DNA of 64,000 nucleotides from Paenibacillus camelliae. GTDB lineage: Bacteria > Bacillota > Bacilli > Paenibacillales > Paenibacillaceae. The stretch lies in NCBI RefSeq assembly GCF_023715345.1, contig NZ_JAMBNY010000007.1, positions 157,975 through 221,974 of the forward strand, read 5' to 3'. The position numbers and the translations under genes are program-made. A model generated the notes under the pieces. The model saw only the letters and a program-made list of their open reading frames with translations. It was not told where the DNA came from and did no database searches. Shown one piece after another: positions 53,070-61,883 of the stretch. Numbering within the stretch: position 1 is the stretch's first letter; the number at the start of each line of letters is the position of its first letter.

Positions 53070-53831
53070 TTATACCTTTACGCGATACCAATACGTATAT
53101 GCTTCCTGATACCCCAGCTTCGCATAGACACGCTTCGCTGGCTCATTATTAGCAACGACTGCTAGATAGCTTTTGGACGCGTGCGGCTTGCATTGCTGCA
53201 GCAATTGCCAAAGCATATAGCTGCATAAGCCCTTATTACGATAGGCTTCAGCCGTAATAACATCATAAATGCCTACATAGTCCTGGTCGATAATAGCCAT
53301 GGCAAGAGCGGCTGGCTCACCGTCAACGTAGCAGCTAGCTAGCATTAGCTTGCCTGGCATAGCAGCCATCATATCAATCATCGTTGGGATATACCCATCA
53401 TTCACTCCGCTTAGCTTGCAATATTGCTCGAGCCAAGGCAATGAAATATGCTCTTGAATTATGAACTCAAGCTGACCTTCTAGGCTTGCATGAATTGAAG
53501 GCTGATCCTTTAGCTGATCGAGCGAAAGGGTCAGCATAAGTGACGGATCATATAAAGCATAGTCAAGACTATTCAAGGTCTCATCTAATTCAGGCTCTGA
53601 AAATGGAGTCAGCTTAAAAATAGTAGGCTGCTTCATTAACTTATATCTTTGCTCACAGGCAGCAATATTCGCATGTAGCTGCTTGCTGGAGCTTTGAATG
53701 GTGCTGATGCAATTGGCACGCTTGGTATAGCCATTAGACATGCGCAGCTTCCAGCCATCCATATATTCTGTATTTAACGCTGGCCAATGAGTAAGGCTCA
53801 GCTCTTCAATATGCTTTAATGGTAATGACAT
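53070..53831 (-). CDS. GNAT family N-acetyltransferase
   Basis: A 253-residue protein with the start at 53831 (the earlier ATG is only two bases from GGAGG). The N-terminal half is a divergent GNAT-like domain (starting PLKHIEELSLTHWPAL and containing YTKRANCISTIQ). The C-terminal half holds the acetyl-CoA loop in AEAYRNKGLCSYMLWQLLQ and the final strand-helix VVANNEPAKRVYAKLGYQEA. Acceptor unknown. It is monocistronic and convergent with tetR. Confidence 0.88.
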   Translation of the reverse strand: MSLPLKHIEELSLTHWPALNTEYMDGWKLRMSNGYTKRANCISTIQSSSKQLHANIAACEQRYKLMKQPTIFKLTPFSEPELDETLNSLDYALYDPSLMLTLSLDQLKDQPSIHASLEGQLEFIIQEHISLPWLEQYCKLSGVNDGYIPTMIDMMAAMPGKLMLASCYVDGEPAALAMAIIDQDYVGIYDVITAEAYRNKGLCSYMLWQLLQQCKPHASKSYLAVVANNEPAKRVYAKLGYQEAYTYWYRVKV

Positions 53832-53900
53832 CTTCATTCCCTCCTCTTGAACATGTATAATGATACATTATAATGAATAAATATTCAATGGGGCGGAAAA

Positions 53901-53940
53901 AAATACATAATTGACCTGCCTAGCAGTAAATTATGTATTT
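53901..53940 (-). terminator. Terminator of the barnase-barstar-LLM operon (minus strand)
   Basis: Stem AAATACATAATT (53901-53912) / AATTATGTATTT (53929-53940); read on the minus strand the hairpin is followed by TTTTTCCGCC. Confidence 0.8.
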
Positions 53941-53949
53941 TGGTTTAAG

Positions 53950-55008
53950 TTAAGCGTATTGCGCGATTTGTCTACGAACTTCTGGAATGACCTTCGTTGC
54001 TAGCAGCTCTAGACTATTGGCAGCGAGCTCGAATGGCATACCGCCAATATCCAGCTGTGCGAGAAAACGCTGATGACCGAACAGCTTGTATTGCAGCAAT
54101 ATTTTACTTGCGACCTCTGAAGGGCTGCCCACAAATAGCGCGTGCTGCAGCTCTGTCATTTGATCGAATTGCTCCCTTGTAAACTGTTGCTGCTTTCCTA
54201 ATTGTGCATTGACATAGTTTTTATAATTTTCGTAATAAGGATAATATATTTCACGAGCATCCTTAGCACTCTCAGAGATAAAAGTGTGGCCTGTTACTGC
54301 GACCTGACGATGTTCAGATGGTCGATCTAACTTGGTTGCCATACGATGGTAAGCTTCCACTAATGGCTGATAAGATGTAACATTACCGCCTAAAATTGCA
54401 ATGGCCATGCCATGCCCGTATCGAGCTGCACGTTCAGCACTTGAGATGCTTCCACCTACACCAATCCATAAAGGAATTTCGGATTGATAGGGGCGAGGTG
54501 CGATTTCAACATTATGTAATGCTGGACGAAATTGACCTGTCCACGTTAGTTTTTCATGCTTGTTAAGCTGCAAGAAGAGCTCCGTGTTTTCCTCAAACAG
54601 CGCGTCATAATCCTCGGGATCGAAGCCGAAAAGCGGGAAGGATTCGAAAAACGCACCCCTGCCTGCAATAATTTCAGCACGACCATTGGATAGCAGATCA
54701 AGTGTAGCATAATCTTCATACAATCTGACGGGATCAACAGTACTTATAATCGTTGTTGCACTTGTTAATCGGATATTGCTTGTACTTTGCGCAATGGCTC
54801 CCAATGTAACTGCGGTAGATGACACTGCGTAGTCCAAACGATGATGCTCTCCAAGACCAAAAACATCGAGGCCAAGCTGATCAGCCATTTTCGCAAGCTC
54901 AACAATTTGTCGTGCGCGCTCATGGGGAGTAATCTGTACTCCAGTATGAGGATCCTTCCCCAAATCAGCTAGTGTGTAAATGCCGAATTGGAATGGTTGT
55001 TTACGCAT
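53950..55008 (-). CDS. LLM-class flavin-dependent oxidoreductase (luciferase-like)
   Basis: A 352-residue FMN/F420-type TIM-barrel enzyme of the bacterial luciferase-like family. FGLGEHHRLDYAVSSTAV, IRLTSATTIISTVDPVRLYE and LLSNGRAEIIAGRG are the flavin-site segments. RBS GGAGG precedes the ATG. It begins 31 bp after the barstar gene with no terminator between them, so it may be co-transcribed with barnase-barstar. Substrate unknown. Confidence 0.9.
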   Translation of the reverse strand: MRKQPFQFGIYTLADLGKDPHTGVQITPHERARQIVELAKMADQLGLDVFGLGEHHRLDYAVSSTAVTLGAIAQSTSNIRLTSATTIISTVDPVRLYEDYATLDLLSNGRAEIIAGRGAFFESFPLFGFDPEDYDALFEENTELFLQLNKHEKLTWTGQFRPALHNVEIAPRPYQSEIPLWIGVGGSISSAERAARYGHGMAIAILGGNVTSYQPLVEAYHRMATKLDRPSEHRQVAVTGHTFISESAKDAREIYYPYYENYKNYVNAQLGKQQQFTREQFDQMTELQHALFVGSPSEVASKILLQYKLFGHQRFLAQLDIGGMPFELAANSLELLATKVIPEVRRQIAQYA

Positions 55009-55039
55009 AGTTGTTATTCCTCCAAATTCAGATAGATAT

Positions 55040-55309
55040 TTATTCTAGTACATAACCAAATTCAAGCCCATCTACCTCACCGGATGCTTCCTCGAAGAGA
55101 TCAGTAATACTCGAATAGTCTGTTTGATCCTGACAATCATTATTCCATAAGATTGTTATAGGAAGCTCAATATGACCAGTGAGACAATCCCATAAGGCAT
55201 CTAGATTATGACCATAATGCGTTGGTAGCTCGAGCTGTGCTGCAAGCCAATGATGCACCGAATCATACTGTTTAATATGAGAGAGCTTAAGCTCAATTGT
55301 TTTATTCAT
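55040..55309 (-). CDS. Barstar-family ribonuclease inhibitor
   Basis: An 89-residue cytoplasmic inhibitor matching barstar in length. LPTHYGHNLDALWDCLTGHI (about residues 28-47) is the barnase-binding helix region, with the conserved Tyr, Asn, Asp and Trp, and the C-terminal FEEASGEVDGLEF is the acidic family end. Its start codon overlaps the stop of the barnase gene by 4 bp (ATGA), so it is translated with the enzyme it inhibits and protects the cell. Confidence 0.95.
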   Translation of the reverse strand: MNKTIELKLSHIKQYDSVHHWLAAQLELPTHYGHNLDALWDCLTGHIELPITILWNNDCQDQTDYSSITDLFEEASGEVDGLEFGYVLE

Positions 55310-55812
55310 TCTGTTGCCACCTCATCTGTAATATCTGTAAAGCTTTTATAATGGTCTGTCGTCATATAGATTAGTCCATCATTAGAGAAGACGATTCGGT
55401 CCGCATTGCGATGACCGCCTTCATAATTAATATCCGCCTCATACCATATTCTTCCTTCCTTTTTAGGAAGTAAACCTTCACGATTGCCAAAGCGGTCGCC
55501 GCCAATGCTCTTTCCTGGAGCAACGTCATGCAGATTTCCATCCGCTGCAATCCAGCCTAGTTTCTTTGCTTCATTCTTCGTAATAAAATTACTTGGCAGC
55601 TGTCCGTTTGCACGTATGTAAGCAGCAACCTCGTCAAACGAGGTTAAACGTTCATTATTTGATTGCTCAATCTCAATAGCAGGGCTATTGCTGCTGCGAG
55701 GCTCGTCTAGGAAAACACTACAGCCCGTAACTAGTAATATCAGCAAAGCTATCGAACTGATAACGGCAAGCTGAGCTAGGCGGCTGAGTTTTTCTTTCAA
55801 TAATGACTTCAT
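55306..55812 (-). CDS. Barnase-type ribonuclease with lipoprotein signal
   Basis: Guanyl-preferring extracellular RNase. The ATG at 55812 has AAGGAG 7 bases upstream, giving 168 residues. The barnase core is clear: NERLTSFDEVAAYIRANGQL, NEAKKLGWIAADGNL, DVAPGKSIGGDRFGNREG, catalytic Glu in YEADINY, Arg in NADRIVFS and His in TTDHYKSF. Unlike Bacillus barnase, which is secreted freely, the signal region ends LVTGC, a good lipobox, followed by a 25-residue Ser/Asn/Glu linker, so the enzyme is probably anchored to the outer membrane face. It also has six extra C-terminal residues. Confidence 0.94.
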   Translation of the reverse strand: MKSLLKEKLSRLAQLAVISSIALLILLVTGCSVFLDEPRSSNSPAIEIEQSNNERLTSFDEVAAYIRANGQLPSNFITKNEAKKLGWIAADGNLHDVAPGKSIGGDRFGNREGLLPKKEGRIWYEADINYEGGHRNADRIVFSNDGLIYMTTDHYKSFTDITDEVATE

Positions 55813-55842
55813 CGTCCCACTCCTTATGTAGTAGCTTTCCAT

Positions 55843-55871
55843 AGTATACGTGATTAAATTTTTTAAGGCAA
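55843..55871 (-). promoter_or_regulatory. Sigma-A-type promoter of the barnase operon
   Basis: On the minus strand TTGCCT (55871-55866), 17-bp spacer, TATACT (55848-55843), ending about 30 bp before the barnase start codon. Confidence 0.75.
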
Positions 55872-55978
55872 AACAGAAAAAACATACACATTACAATATG
55901 AATTTTCGCATAACCAGTGTATGATGATGGTGATGATAATTTACAACTGTAATTGAATGTAAAAAGGAGTCTAGCAGC

Positions 55979-56431
55979 ATGGAATGGAGCATTAAGCATT
56001 TTAATGAATTAAGCAACATCGAAGTATATGAGATCATAAAGCTTCGTACAGATGTGTTTGTCGTGGAGCAGGAAAGTATATATGCTGACTGCGACAATAA
56101 GGATTTAGACGCCTATCATCTACAGCTGAGAAATGAGCACAATCAACTCGTCGGATATTGCAGGCTATTGAATTATGGCGTGAGCTATGAACACAGCTAT
56201 TCGATAGGTAGAGTCATTATTGCACCTGTGCTCAGAGGAACTGGCAATGGTGAAGAGCTAGTAAGGAAAGGGATTGCTTTTATTAAGGAGCATTGGGGCG
56301 GTAAAGCGATCACGATCTCTGCACAGCAACGCTTGCAGCATTTTTATGAAAAGGTTGGATTTACTGTACAGTCGGAGCCTTATATGGAGGATGGAATACC
56401 TCATATTCGTATGACCGCTCATATTAACTAA
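55979..56431 (+). CDS. ElaA-type GNAT acetyltransferase
   Basis: A 150-residue single-domain acetyltransferase. The start MEWSIKHFNELSNIEVYEII and RTDVFVVEQESIYADCDNKD match the ElaA subgroup. The acetyl-CoA loop lies in IAPVLRGTGNGEELV and the C-terminal signature is HFYEKVGFTVQSE. RBS AAAAAGGAG. It is divergent from the barnase operon and 27 bp upstream of the MFS gene, so those two may be co-transcribed. Confidence 0.9.
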   Translation: MEWSIKHFNELSNIEVYEIIKLRTDVFVVEQESIYADCDNKDLDAYHLQLRNEHNQLVGYCRLLNYGVSYEHSYSIGRVIIAPVLRGTGNGEELVRKGIAFIKEHWGGKAITISAQQRLQHFYEKVGFTVQSEPYMEDGIPHIRMTAHIN

Positions 56432-56458
56432 TGATCTACAGCTTAGGGAGGCTATATT

Positions 56459-57724
56459 GTGCGATTTCAATTTCTAGTAAAAGATAAACCCAAATCATCG
56501 TATCGGAAAGGCATGCAAGTGGCCGTTGTCGAAGGCATGTGGGCAATGCTGCTGCTCACCATGCTTACTGGCCCATTTCTAACCGCATACTTATTATATC
56601 TTGGAGCAAATTCGAAGCAGATAGGAATCGTACTGGCGATTCCAGCGTTAGCGAATTTGCTGCAGGTTGTAGCAGCGATGTATATGCAAAGGTTGGTCAA
56701 TCGTAAACGCGCGTTTATAATTTTTACATCGGCTCATCGTCTAATTGGACTATCAACAGGACTTATTCCATTCATATTTCCCAAGGATTTATGGCTTGTT
56801 ACGTTTATCATTATTTTTCTAATTTATGCTGTTGTAAACGCGTTTGCAGGAGTCATCTGGCCCTCGCTAATTTCTGATATGGTTCCTAATCAAGTGCGAG
56901 GTAAATATTTCGGTATTCGAAACGTGCTAACAAGTGCTGTAAATAGCACGGGCTTATATATTACGGGAGTAATTATTGATGCTTACCCCGGTGCATGGGG
57001 CTTCAACATCATGTATGCCATTGCTGCTGTGACGGTCGTTATGAACATTATATATATGACGAAATATCCGAATCCTCATTTTGAAAAAAGTGAGGGGATG
57101 AAGCTAGGTACATTTGTGCTGCGCCCATTTCGCGATCGTACCTTCTTTAAAGGGCTTGTGTTTTTAACGATGTGGACGCTTGTCGTGACGATGACGCATC
57201 CGTTTTTTTCGTATGTCATGCTTGACGTACTGCGCGTGCCTTATGCAACTGTTGCGAATCTAGTTATTCTGCAGACGATTACGTCAATGGCTGGTTTTTA
57301 TGTGTGCGGGCTGTTATCTCGCAGATTAAGTGAAAGAGCGCTTCTCATTGGCTCGCTGCCGTTTTTAGCTGCCGCTGCCTTGCTTTGGAGTACGATGAAC
57401 GTTCTACCTCAGCTGCTCGTACTTATTATGATTTATGCATTTCTTGGCTTCGGCTTAGGAAGCTATAACCAACAAATCTTTATTTTTATGATTGGCTCTT
57501 CCACAAAAGCAGAGCGTCCTATATATATCGCTGTGTTCTCCGCGATAACTGGTATTGCCGGTTTTATTGGTCCCACAGTTGGAGGCATAGTATTTGAAGA
57601 GCTGAAGGCATACCCGTTATGGCTACAGGAATACGGTTTATTTTTAATGCTGGGCATCATTCTACTCATTTTAGCTGTCATCGTAGCACCTATTATTTTC
57701 CGCAAGCCGAAAAATAAGCTATAA
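56459..57724 (+). CDS. MFS transporter of unknown substrate
   Basis: A 421-residue major facilitator with 12 predicted helices. The start is GTG behind GGGAGG. The loop LVNRKRAFIIFTSAHRLIG and the motif MVPNQVRGKYFGIRNVLTSA (about residues 140-160) resemble the YvmA/lincomycin-type efflux proteins of bacilli; the mid-loop is short. It follows elaA closely. Export of a drug or metabolite is possible but not readable. Confidence 0.88.
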   Translation: MRFQFLVKDKPKSSYRKGMQVAVVEGMWAMLLLTMLTGPFLTAYLLYLGANSKQIGIVLAIPALANLLQVVAAMYMQRLVNRKRAFIIFTSAHRLIGLSTGLIPFIFPKDLWLVTFIIIFLIYAVVNAFAGVIWPSLISDMVPNQVRGKYFGIRNVLTSAVNSTGLYITGVIIDAYPGAWGFNIMYAIAAVTVVMNIIYMTKYPNPHFEKSEGMKLGTFVLRPFRDRTFFKGLVFLTMWTLVVTMTHPFFSYVMLDVLRVPYATVANLVILQTITSMAGFYVCGLLSRRLSERALLIGSLPFLAAAALLWSTMNVLPQLLVLIMIYAFLGFGLGSYNQQIFIFMIGSSTKAERPIYIAVFSAITGIAGFIGPTVGGIVFEELKAYPLWLQEYGLFLMLGIILLILAVIVAPIIFRKPKNKL

Positions 57725-57783
57725 TGTTGTAGTCAGAAAAAAGTAGAATGAAATTAAGTTTTGTATAGAAAGGTCGTGCAATT

Positions 57784-58158
57784 ATGAAAAAAGCAGTGCA
57801 TACAGATCTAGCACCGCAAGCGATTGGACCTTATTCTCAAGCGGTCCAGGTTGGTCAATTGCTATTCACGTCAGGGCAATTAGGAATGGACCCTGCTACG
57901 AATCAGTTTCCAGAAACAGCTGCTGAGCAGGCGAAGCAATCACTTAACAATGTGAAGGCAATCGTTGAAGCAGCAGGTGCGTCGATGAACCAAATTGTTA
58001 AGACGACAGTGTTTTTGAAGAATATGAATGATTTTGCAGCAGTCAATGAAGTATATGCAAGCTTTTTTGAACAGCCGTACCCAGCTCGTAGCGCTGTAGA
58101 GGTTGCACGTTTGCCTAAGGATGCGCTAGTTGAAATCGAGGTCATCGTGCAGCTGTAA
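57784..58158 (+). CDS. ridA: RidA family 2-iminobutanoate/2-iminopropanoate deaminase
   Basis: A 124-residue cytoplasmic enamine/imine deaminase that removes reactive intermediates of PLP enzymes; trimeric in the family. HTDLAPQAIGPYSQAVQVG, LLFTSGQLGMDP and the C-terminal YPARSAVEVARLPKDALVEI are diagnostic; the catalytic Arg is in PARSAVEV. RBS AAAGG. A terminator follows. Confidence 0.95.
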   Translation: MKKAVHTDLAPQAIGPYSQAVQVGQLLFTSGQLGMDPATNQFPETAAEQAKQSLNNVKAIVEAAGASMNQIVKTTVFLKNMNDFAAVNEVYASFFEQPYPARSAVEVARLPKDALVEIEVIVQL

Positions 58159-58175
58159 GAATAGTAAAATAGCTT

Positions 58176-58227
58176 AAGCGAGATCTATTGTTATTGTTTT
58201 ATTATAACAAGGGGTCTCGCTTTTATT
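58176..58227 (+). terminator. Terminator after ridA
   Basis: AAGCGAGATC (58176-58185) pairs with GGTCTCGCTT (58213-58222, one G-U-type mismatch allowed), then TTATTTATTC. Confidence 0.75.
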
Positions 58228-58265
58228 TATTCAAGGAAAATAGTGCAAATATACTAAGCTTTTTA

Positions 58266-58294
58266 TTGACGTTAGGTGTCCGAGGTTTAATAAT
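58266..58294 (+). promoter_or_regulatory. Promoter candidate for the CHASE2 cyclase gene
   Basis: TTGACG (58266-58271) and AATAAT (58289-58294), 17-bp spacer; the -10 is weak. Confidence 0.45.
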
Positions 58295-58340
58295 AGAATA
58301 GTAGTGTTCTGCAAAAAAATGTATAGAAAGTGGCGGTATA

Positions 58341-60179
58341 TTGAAAGCACCTATACGCAATACGTTTATTATTGTTAATCTGTTACTTCTAATTACAATT
58401 CTACTAAATTATTCTTTACATACCTTCCAGAAGCTTGAATCTATGATGTTTGATCATAATATGAAGCAAACAGCCACTCATGATCCTGATCCACACATCG
58501 TAGTTATTGCCATCGATGATCGATCCATACAAGAGCTTGGGATGTTCCCTTGGGATCGTTCGATATATGCCTCTCTGCTAGCTACGATCAATGAGCCTGA
58601 CTTTGAGCCTAATGCGATCGCTTTTGATATTGTGTTCAGCGATCCAAGTCAAGAAGATAGCGATGCAATCTTCGCCGAGGCACTGGCTACATACCCTAAT
58701 GTTATACTTCCCGCTGTTGCTAGTACGACAGGGGATGTTTTCCGCACTACGACAGTGAGCTCAGATCAATATCTGCAAACCTATGCTGTCGATTACGCTT
58801 ATCCTTTATTTTCTGAGCATACCGAAAATGCGCATATTAACCGTGTCGTAAGTCACGACGGGATTATTCGGCAAACGTGGCTGAAGCTGCAGTCTCCAGA
58901 AGGAGACGTTATCCCCTCTTTAGCCTATAAGGCTGCCGAGATGGCAGGTGCAAACCTATCGCGATATGAGGATTGGACAGATCGTAAAAAAACAAGTGAT
59001 CCTATTGCGAAGAATACGATGACCATCGATTACAACCTCGTGACCGAGGATTTTCTAACCGTATCGTTTGTTGATGTGATCTACGGTGAAATCCCTCCAG
59101 AAACGTTCCAGGATGCGATTGTATTTGTTGGTATGACCGCGACAGGACTATCTGGTGACAGTGGTCAAGATTCTGGACCGACACCACTAGCGCGTGACAT
59201 GAAGCTGGTGTATGTCCATGCCAACATTACGAATCAGCTCCTTCAAGGCTCAGCGATCGTATTTGCACCGAACTCATTAGAGCTAGTCGCCATAATCATT
59301 GCATTCTTATTATTTACGTGGCTGCCATGGCGCTTCAGAAACCAATATACGTTTATCGTTGCTGTTAGCTCGATTATTGGCATCTACATGCTTCAGCTCT
59401 ATCTTTTCAAGCAGTTTAACTATCAAATGAGCATGGTCTATCTAATCGCATCAATTGTTATAGCTTATATCTTTAACGTATCTTTGAAATCGTACAAGGA
59501 GCAGCAGCAGAAAAACTTTGTTACGCGACAATTCGGCCGTTATATATCGCCAGATCTCGTGAAAAGCATCATTGACCAGGGCATGGATATACAGCTAGGG
59601 GGCATCTCTAAGCGAATCACGATACTATTTCTAGATATTCGCGGTTTTACAGCTTTATCTGAGAAGCTTACACCTACTGAAGTGGTCGACATTCTGAATA
59701 CGAAGTTTACGATGATCACGAATACTGCACTACAGTTTCACGGCACGATTGATAAATTTATCGGTGACGCTGCAATGATCCTGTTTAATGCACCGCTCGA
59801 TGTAGAAGAGCATGAGAAGATGGCTGTCTATACGGCGTATCATATTCAGCAAAATATGAAGCCAATCCGTGAGGAGCTGCTGCAGAAGTACGGTGTGGAA
59901 GTGGCGATTGGTATCGGCATCCATACGGGGAATGTCGTCATTGGCAATATTGGCTCTTACTTAAGAATGGACTATACAGCGATTGGTGATAGCGTCAATA
60001 TCGCCTCAAGAATTGAGTCAGGAACAACTGCTGGGCAAATTCTCGTATCCGAGGAGGTCTATAAGCAAACCTCAGAGCATGCTATCTATGGCGAAGGAGA
60101 GCAAAAACTATTTAAGGGGAAATCACAGCCAATCCAAATATATGAGCTGCTCGCTCTAAAGAAAGATTCAGAAAAATGA
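58341..60179 (+). CDS. CHASE2-domain adenylate/guanylate cyclase
   Basis: A 612-residue membrane class III nucleotide cyclase starting at TTG 58341. After one N-terminal helix (about residues 10-25) comes an extracellular CHASE2 sensor domain (about 30-290; IVVIAIDDRSIQELGMFPWD is the hallmark). Three helices follow (about 305-385) and then the cyclase domain (about 415-600). Metal-binding Asp residues are in FLDIRGF and IGDAAMILF, the adenine-selecting Lys in DKFIGD, an Asp in MDYTAIGDSVN and transition-state Asn/Arg in NIASR, so it looks active and more like an adenylate cyclase. It is upstream of the NHL and FecR genes. Confidence 0.94.
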   Translation: MKAPIRNTFIIVNLLLLITILLNYSLHTFQKLESMMFDHNMKQTATHDPDPHIVVIAIDDRSIQELGMFPWDRSIYASLLATINEPDFEPNAIAFDIVFSDPSQEDSDAIFAEALATYPNVILPAVASTTGDVFRTTTVSSDQYLQTYAVDYAYPLFSEHTENAHINRVVSHDGIIRQTWLKLQSPEGDVIPSLAYKAAEMAGANLSRYEDWTDRKKTSDPIAKNTMTIDYNLVTEDFLTVSFVDVIYGEIPPETFQDAIVFVGMTATGLSGDSGQDSGPTPLARDMKLVYVHANITNQLLQGSAIVFAPNSLELVAIIIAFLLFTWLPWRFRNQYTFIVAVSSIIGIYMLQLYLFKQFNYQMSMVYLIASIVIAYIFNVSLKSYKEQQQKNFVTRQFGRYISPDLVKSIIDQGMDIQLGGISKRITILFLDIRGFTALSEKLTPTEVVDILNTKFTMITNTALQFHGTIDKFIGDAAMILFNAPLDVEEHEKMAVYTAYHIQQNMKPIREELLQKYGVEVAIGIGIHTGNVVIGNIGSYLRMDYTAIGDSVNIASRIESGTTAGQILVSEEVYKQTSEHAIYGEGEQKLFKGKSQPIQIYELLALKKDSEK

Positions 60180-60286
60180 GAGCCAGGTTACTGAAACGAC
60201 CTTGATTCGAGCGTAAGCTATGTATAGCCTTGCAAGTCTCGAGTAAAGAAGCGCGAAATAAATTAAATAAGGGAGATGATAAATGA

Positions 60287-61855
60287 ATGAAGAACAAATT
60301 ATTGAAAGGGATCGTATGGGCAGCCTGCGGTGCTTGCTTCTTGATGCCGATGACTGCAGCGGCGAATCAAGCGGTGTTAAAGGAAAAAAACCTCTATGAA
60401 ATCCGAACGCTAACCGGACAGAATCAACCAGGCTATAGTGACGGAGCAGCCCAAGCTGCTAGCTTGTACACACCAGCTTCTATTATTGAGCTGAATAATG
60501 GAGGGATATTAATAAGCGATAGTGACAACCATCTGCTTAGGTTGCTATCTAGTAATCAAGTGACAAGCTATAGTGGACTTATTCTAGATTTCGATGAACA
60601 AGGCTTCCCTATTGGAGCCTACAATGACGGTAACAATGATAGCGCTTTTTACAATAAGCCAGCTGGCTTAGCCCAAGATGTACAAGGCAATATATATGTT
60701 GCTGATAGCGGGAATCATAGCATTCGTATGATTACTACTGATGGCATAGTGAAGACGATTGCTGGTAATGGTGAGATCGGCTTTCAGGATGGGACAGGTG
60801 AGCGAGCAAAGCTATACAGCCCTTCAGATGTAGCAGTAGATCACAAAGGAAACGTATATGTCGCTGATACACTAAATCATGTGATACGAAAAATCGATGC
60901 AAATGGCGCAGTTACGACATTAAATAAACGTTCAGAGCGCGTCGTGGAATATTTTCCAGGGGTAGTAACCGAGGCTGGTGATTTCAAGGATGGTCGACTT
61001 TCCGAGGCATTATTCAATGAACCAACTGGGCTTGCCATCGATGAGCTTGGAAATCTCTATGTAAGCGATTCTGGCAATCAACGGATTCGGTACATTGATT
61101 TTGAACAAGGCATCGTGAAGACAGTGGCAGGTGGTGGTGAGTACGAACGTAACGCACTTTATGCTCCTGGCGCATATGCCAATGGAGAGGCAGAACAGGC
61201 AAGATTCTCATCTCCGACAGGGATATCTGTTGCTAGTGATGGTTCATTGCTCATCGCTGATCGTAACAATCATGTGATAAGACTTCTTGCTGATGGAATA
61301 GTTTATACGCTTGCAGGGCAGGAGGAAGAGAGTGGTAAGTCAGATGGCGTTATAGGTGCAGCTGAGCTGAATGAGCCTACCGACGTCATTGAGCGTTCAG
61401 ACGGTACGTTACTTGTAACGGATTCTAGCAACAACAGACTTCGCGTTATTCAGCGCTATGAGCAGCAAGCGCACGACGAGGACGGTAATATTCACGTTAT
61501 GGTTGAAGGAAAGCTGCTTGTTTCAGATGTCGCGGCTAAGCTTCAGGGAGGCCGTACCTATGTCCCATTACGCGCACTTGCGGAACATTTCGGCTATCGT
61601 ATCCACGTTGATAAGCAAAGCAGTCAAGTAAGAGTGACGATTAACTCTAGTCTCTCCTATCTCTTCTCTGAAGATGGTCAGTCTATCGTTAAGCAGACGA
61701 GCGAAGGAACTGAAACGTTGGACGCATCAGGCATTGTTGTAGATCATCGTTTGCTAGTACCAGTTCGCTTTATTGCTGAGCAGCTTGGCTATGATGTGCA
61801 GTGGGATCGTCAGCAACAGCATGTTGTTGTTCGTTCGGCATTATTTCAAAGCTAG
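60287..61855 (+). CDS. Secreted NHL-repeat beta-propeller protein with stalk domain
   Basis: A 522-residue exported protein: signal peptide ending near AAA/NQ (about residue 27). NHL-type blades follow at regular spacing: GGILISDSDNHLLRLL, GNIYVADSGNHSIRMI, GNVYVADTLNHVIRKI, GNLYVSDSGNQRIRYI, GSLLIADRNNHVIRLL and GTLLVTDSSNNRLRVI, consistent with a six-bladed propeller. Residues about 405-522 are a copper-amine-oxidase N-terminal-like stalk domain (GRTYVPLRALAEHFGYRI, LLVPVRFIAEQLGYDVQW). RBS GGGAG. The FecR gene starts 28 bp downstream; NHL propellers usually bind ligands, proteins or RNA. Confidence 0.9.
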   Translation: MKNKLLKGIVWAACGACFLMPMTAAANQAVLKEKNLYEIRTLTGQNQPGYSDGAAQAASLYTPASIIELNNGGILISDSDNHLLRLLSSNQVTSYSGLILDFDEQGFPIGAYNDGNNDSAFYNKPAGLAQDVQGNIYVADSGNHSIRMITTDGIVKTIAGNGEIGFQDGTGERAKLYSPSDVAVDHKGNVYVADTLNHVIRKIDANGAVTTLNKRSERVVEYFPGVVTEAGDFKDGRLSEALFNEPTGLAIDELGNLYVSDSGNQRIRYIDFEQGIVKTVAGGGEYERNALYAPGAYANGEAEQARFSSPTGISVASDGSLLIADRNNHVIRLLADGIVYTLAGQEEESGKSDGVIGAAELNEPTDVIERSDGTLLVTDSSNNRLRVIQRYEQQAHDEDGNIHVMVEGKLLVSDVAAKLQGGRTYVPLRALAEHFGYRIHVDKQSSQVRVTINSSLSYLFSEDGQSIVKQTSEGTETLDASGIVVDHRLLVPVRFIAEQLGYDVQWDRQQQHVVVRSALFQS

Positions 61856-61883
61856 TTTTATAGAATGATAGGGAGGTTCGTCG

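Noticed and set aside
58266..58294. Forespore sigma-factor promoter for the CHASE2 cyclase
   Set aside because: The hexamers fit a weak sigma-A promoter better; no sigma-F/G pattern seen.
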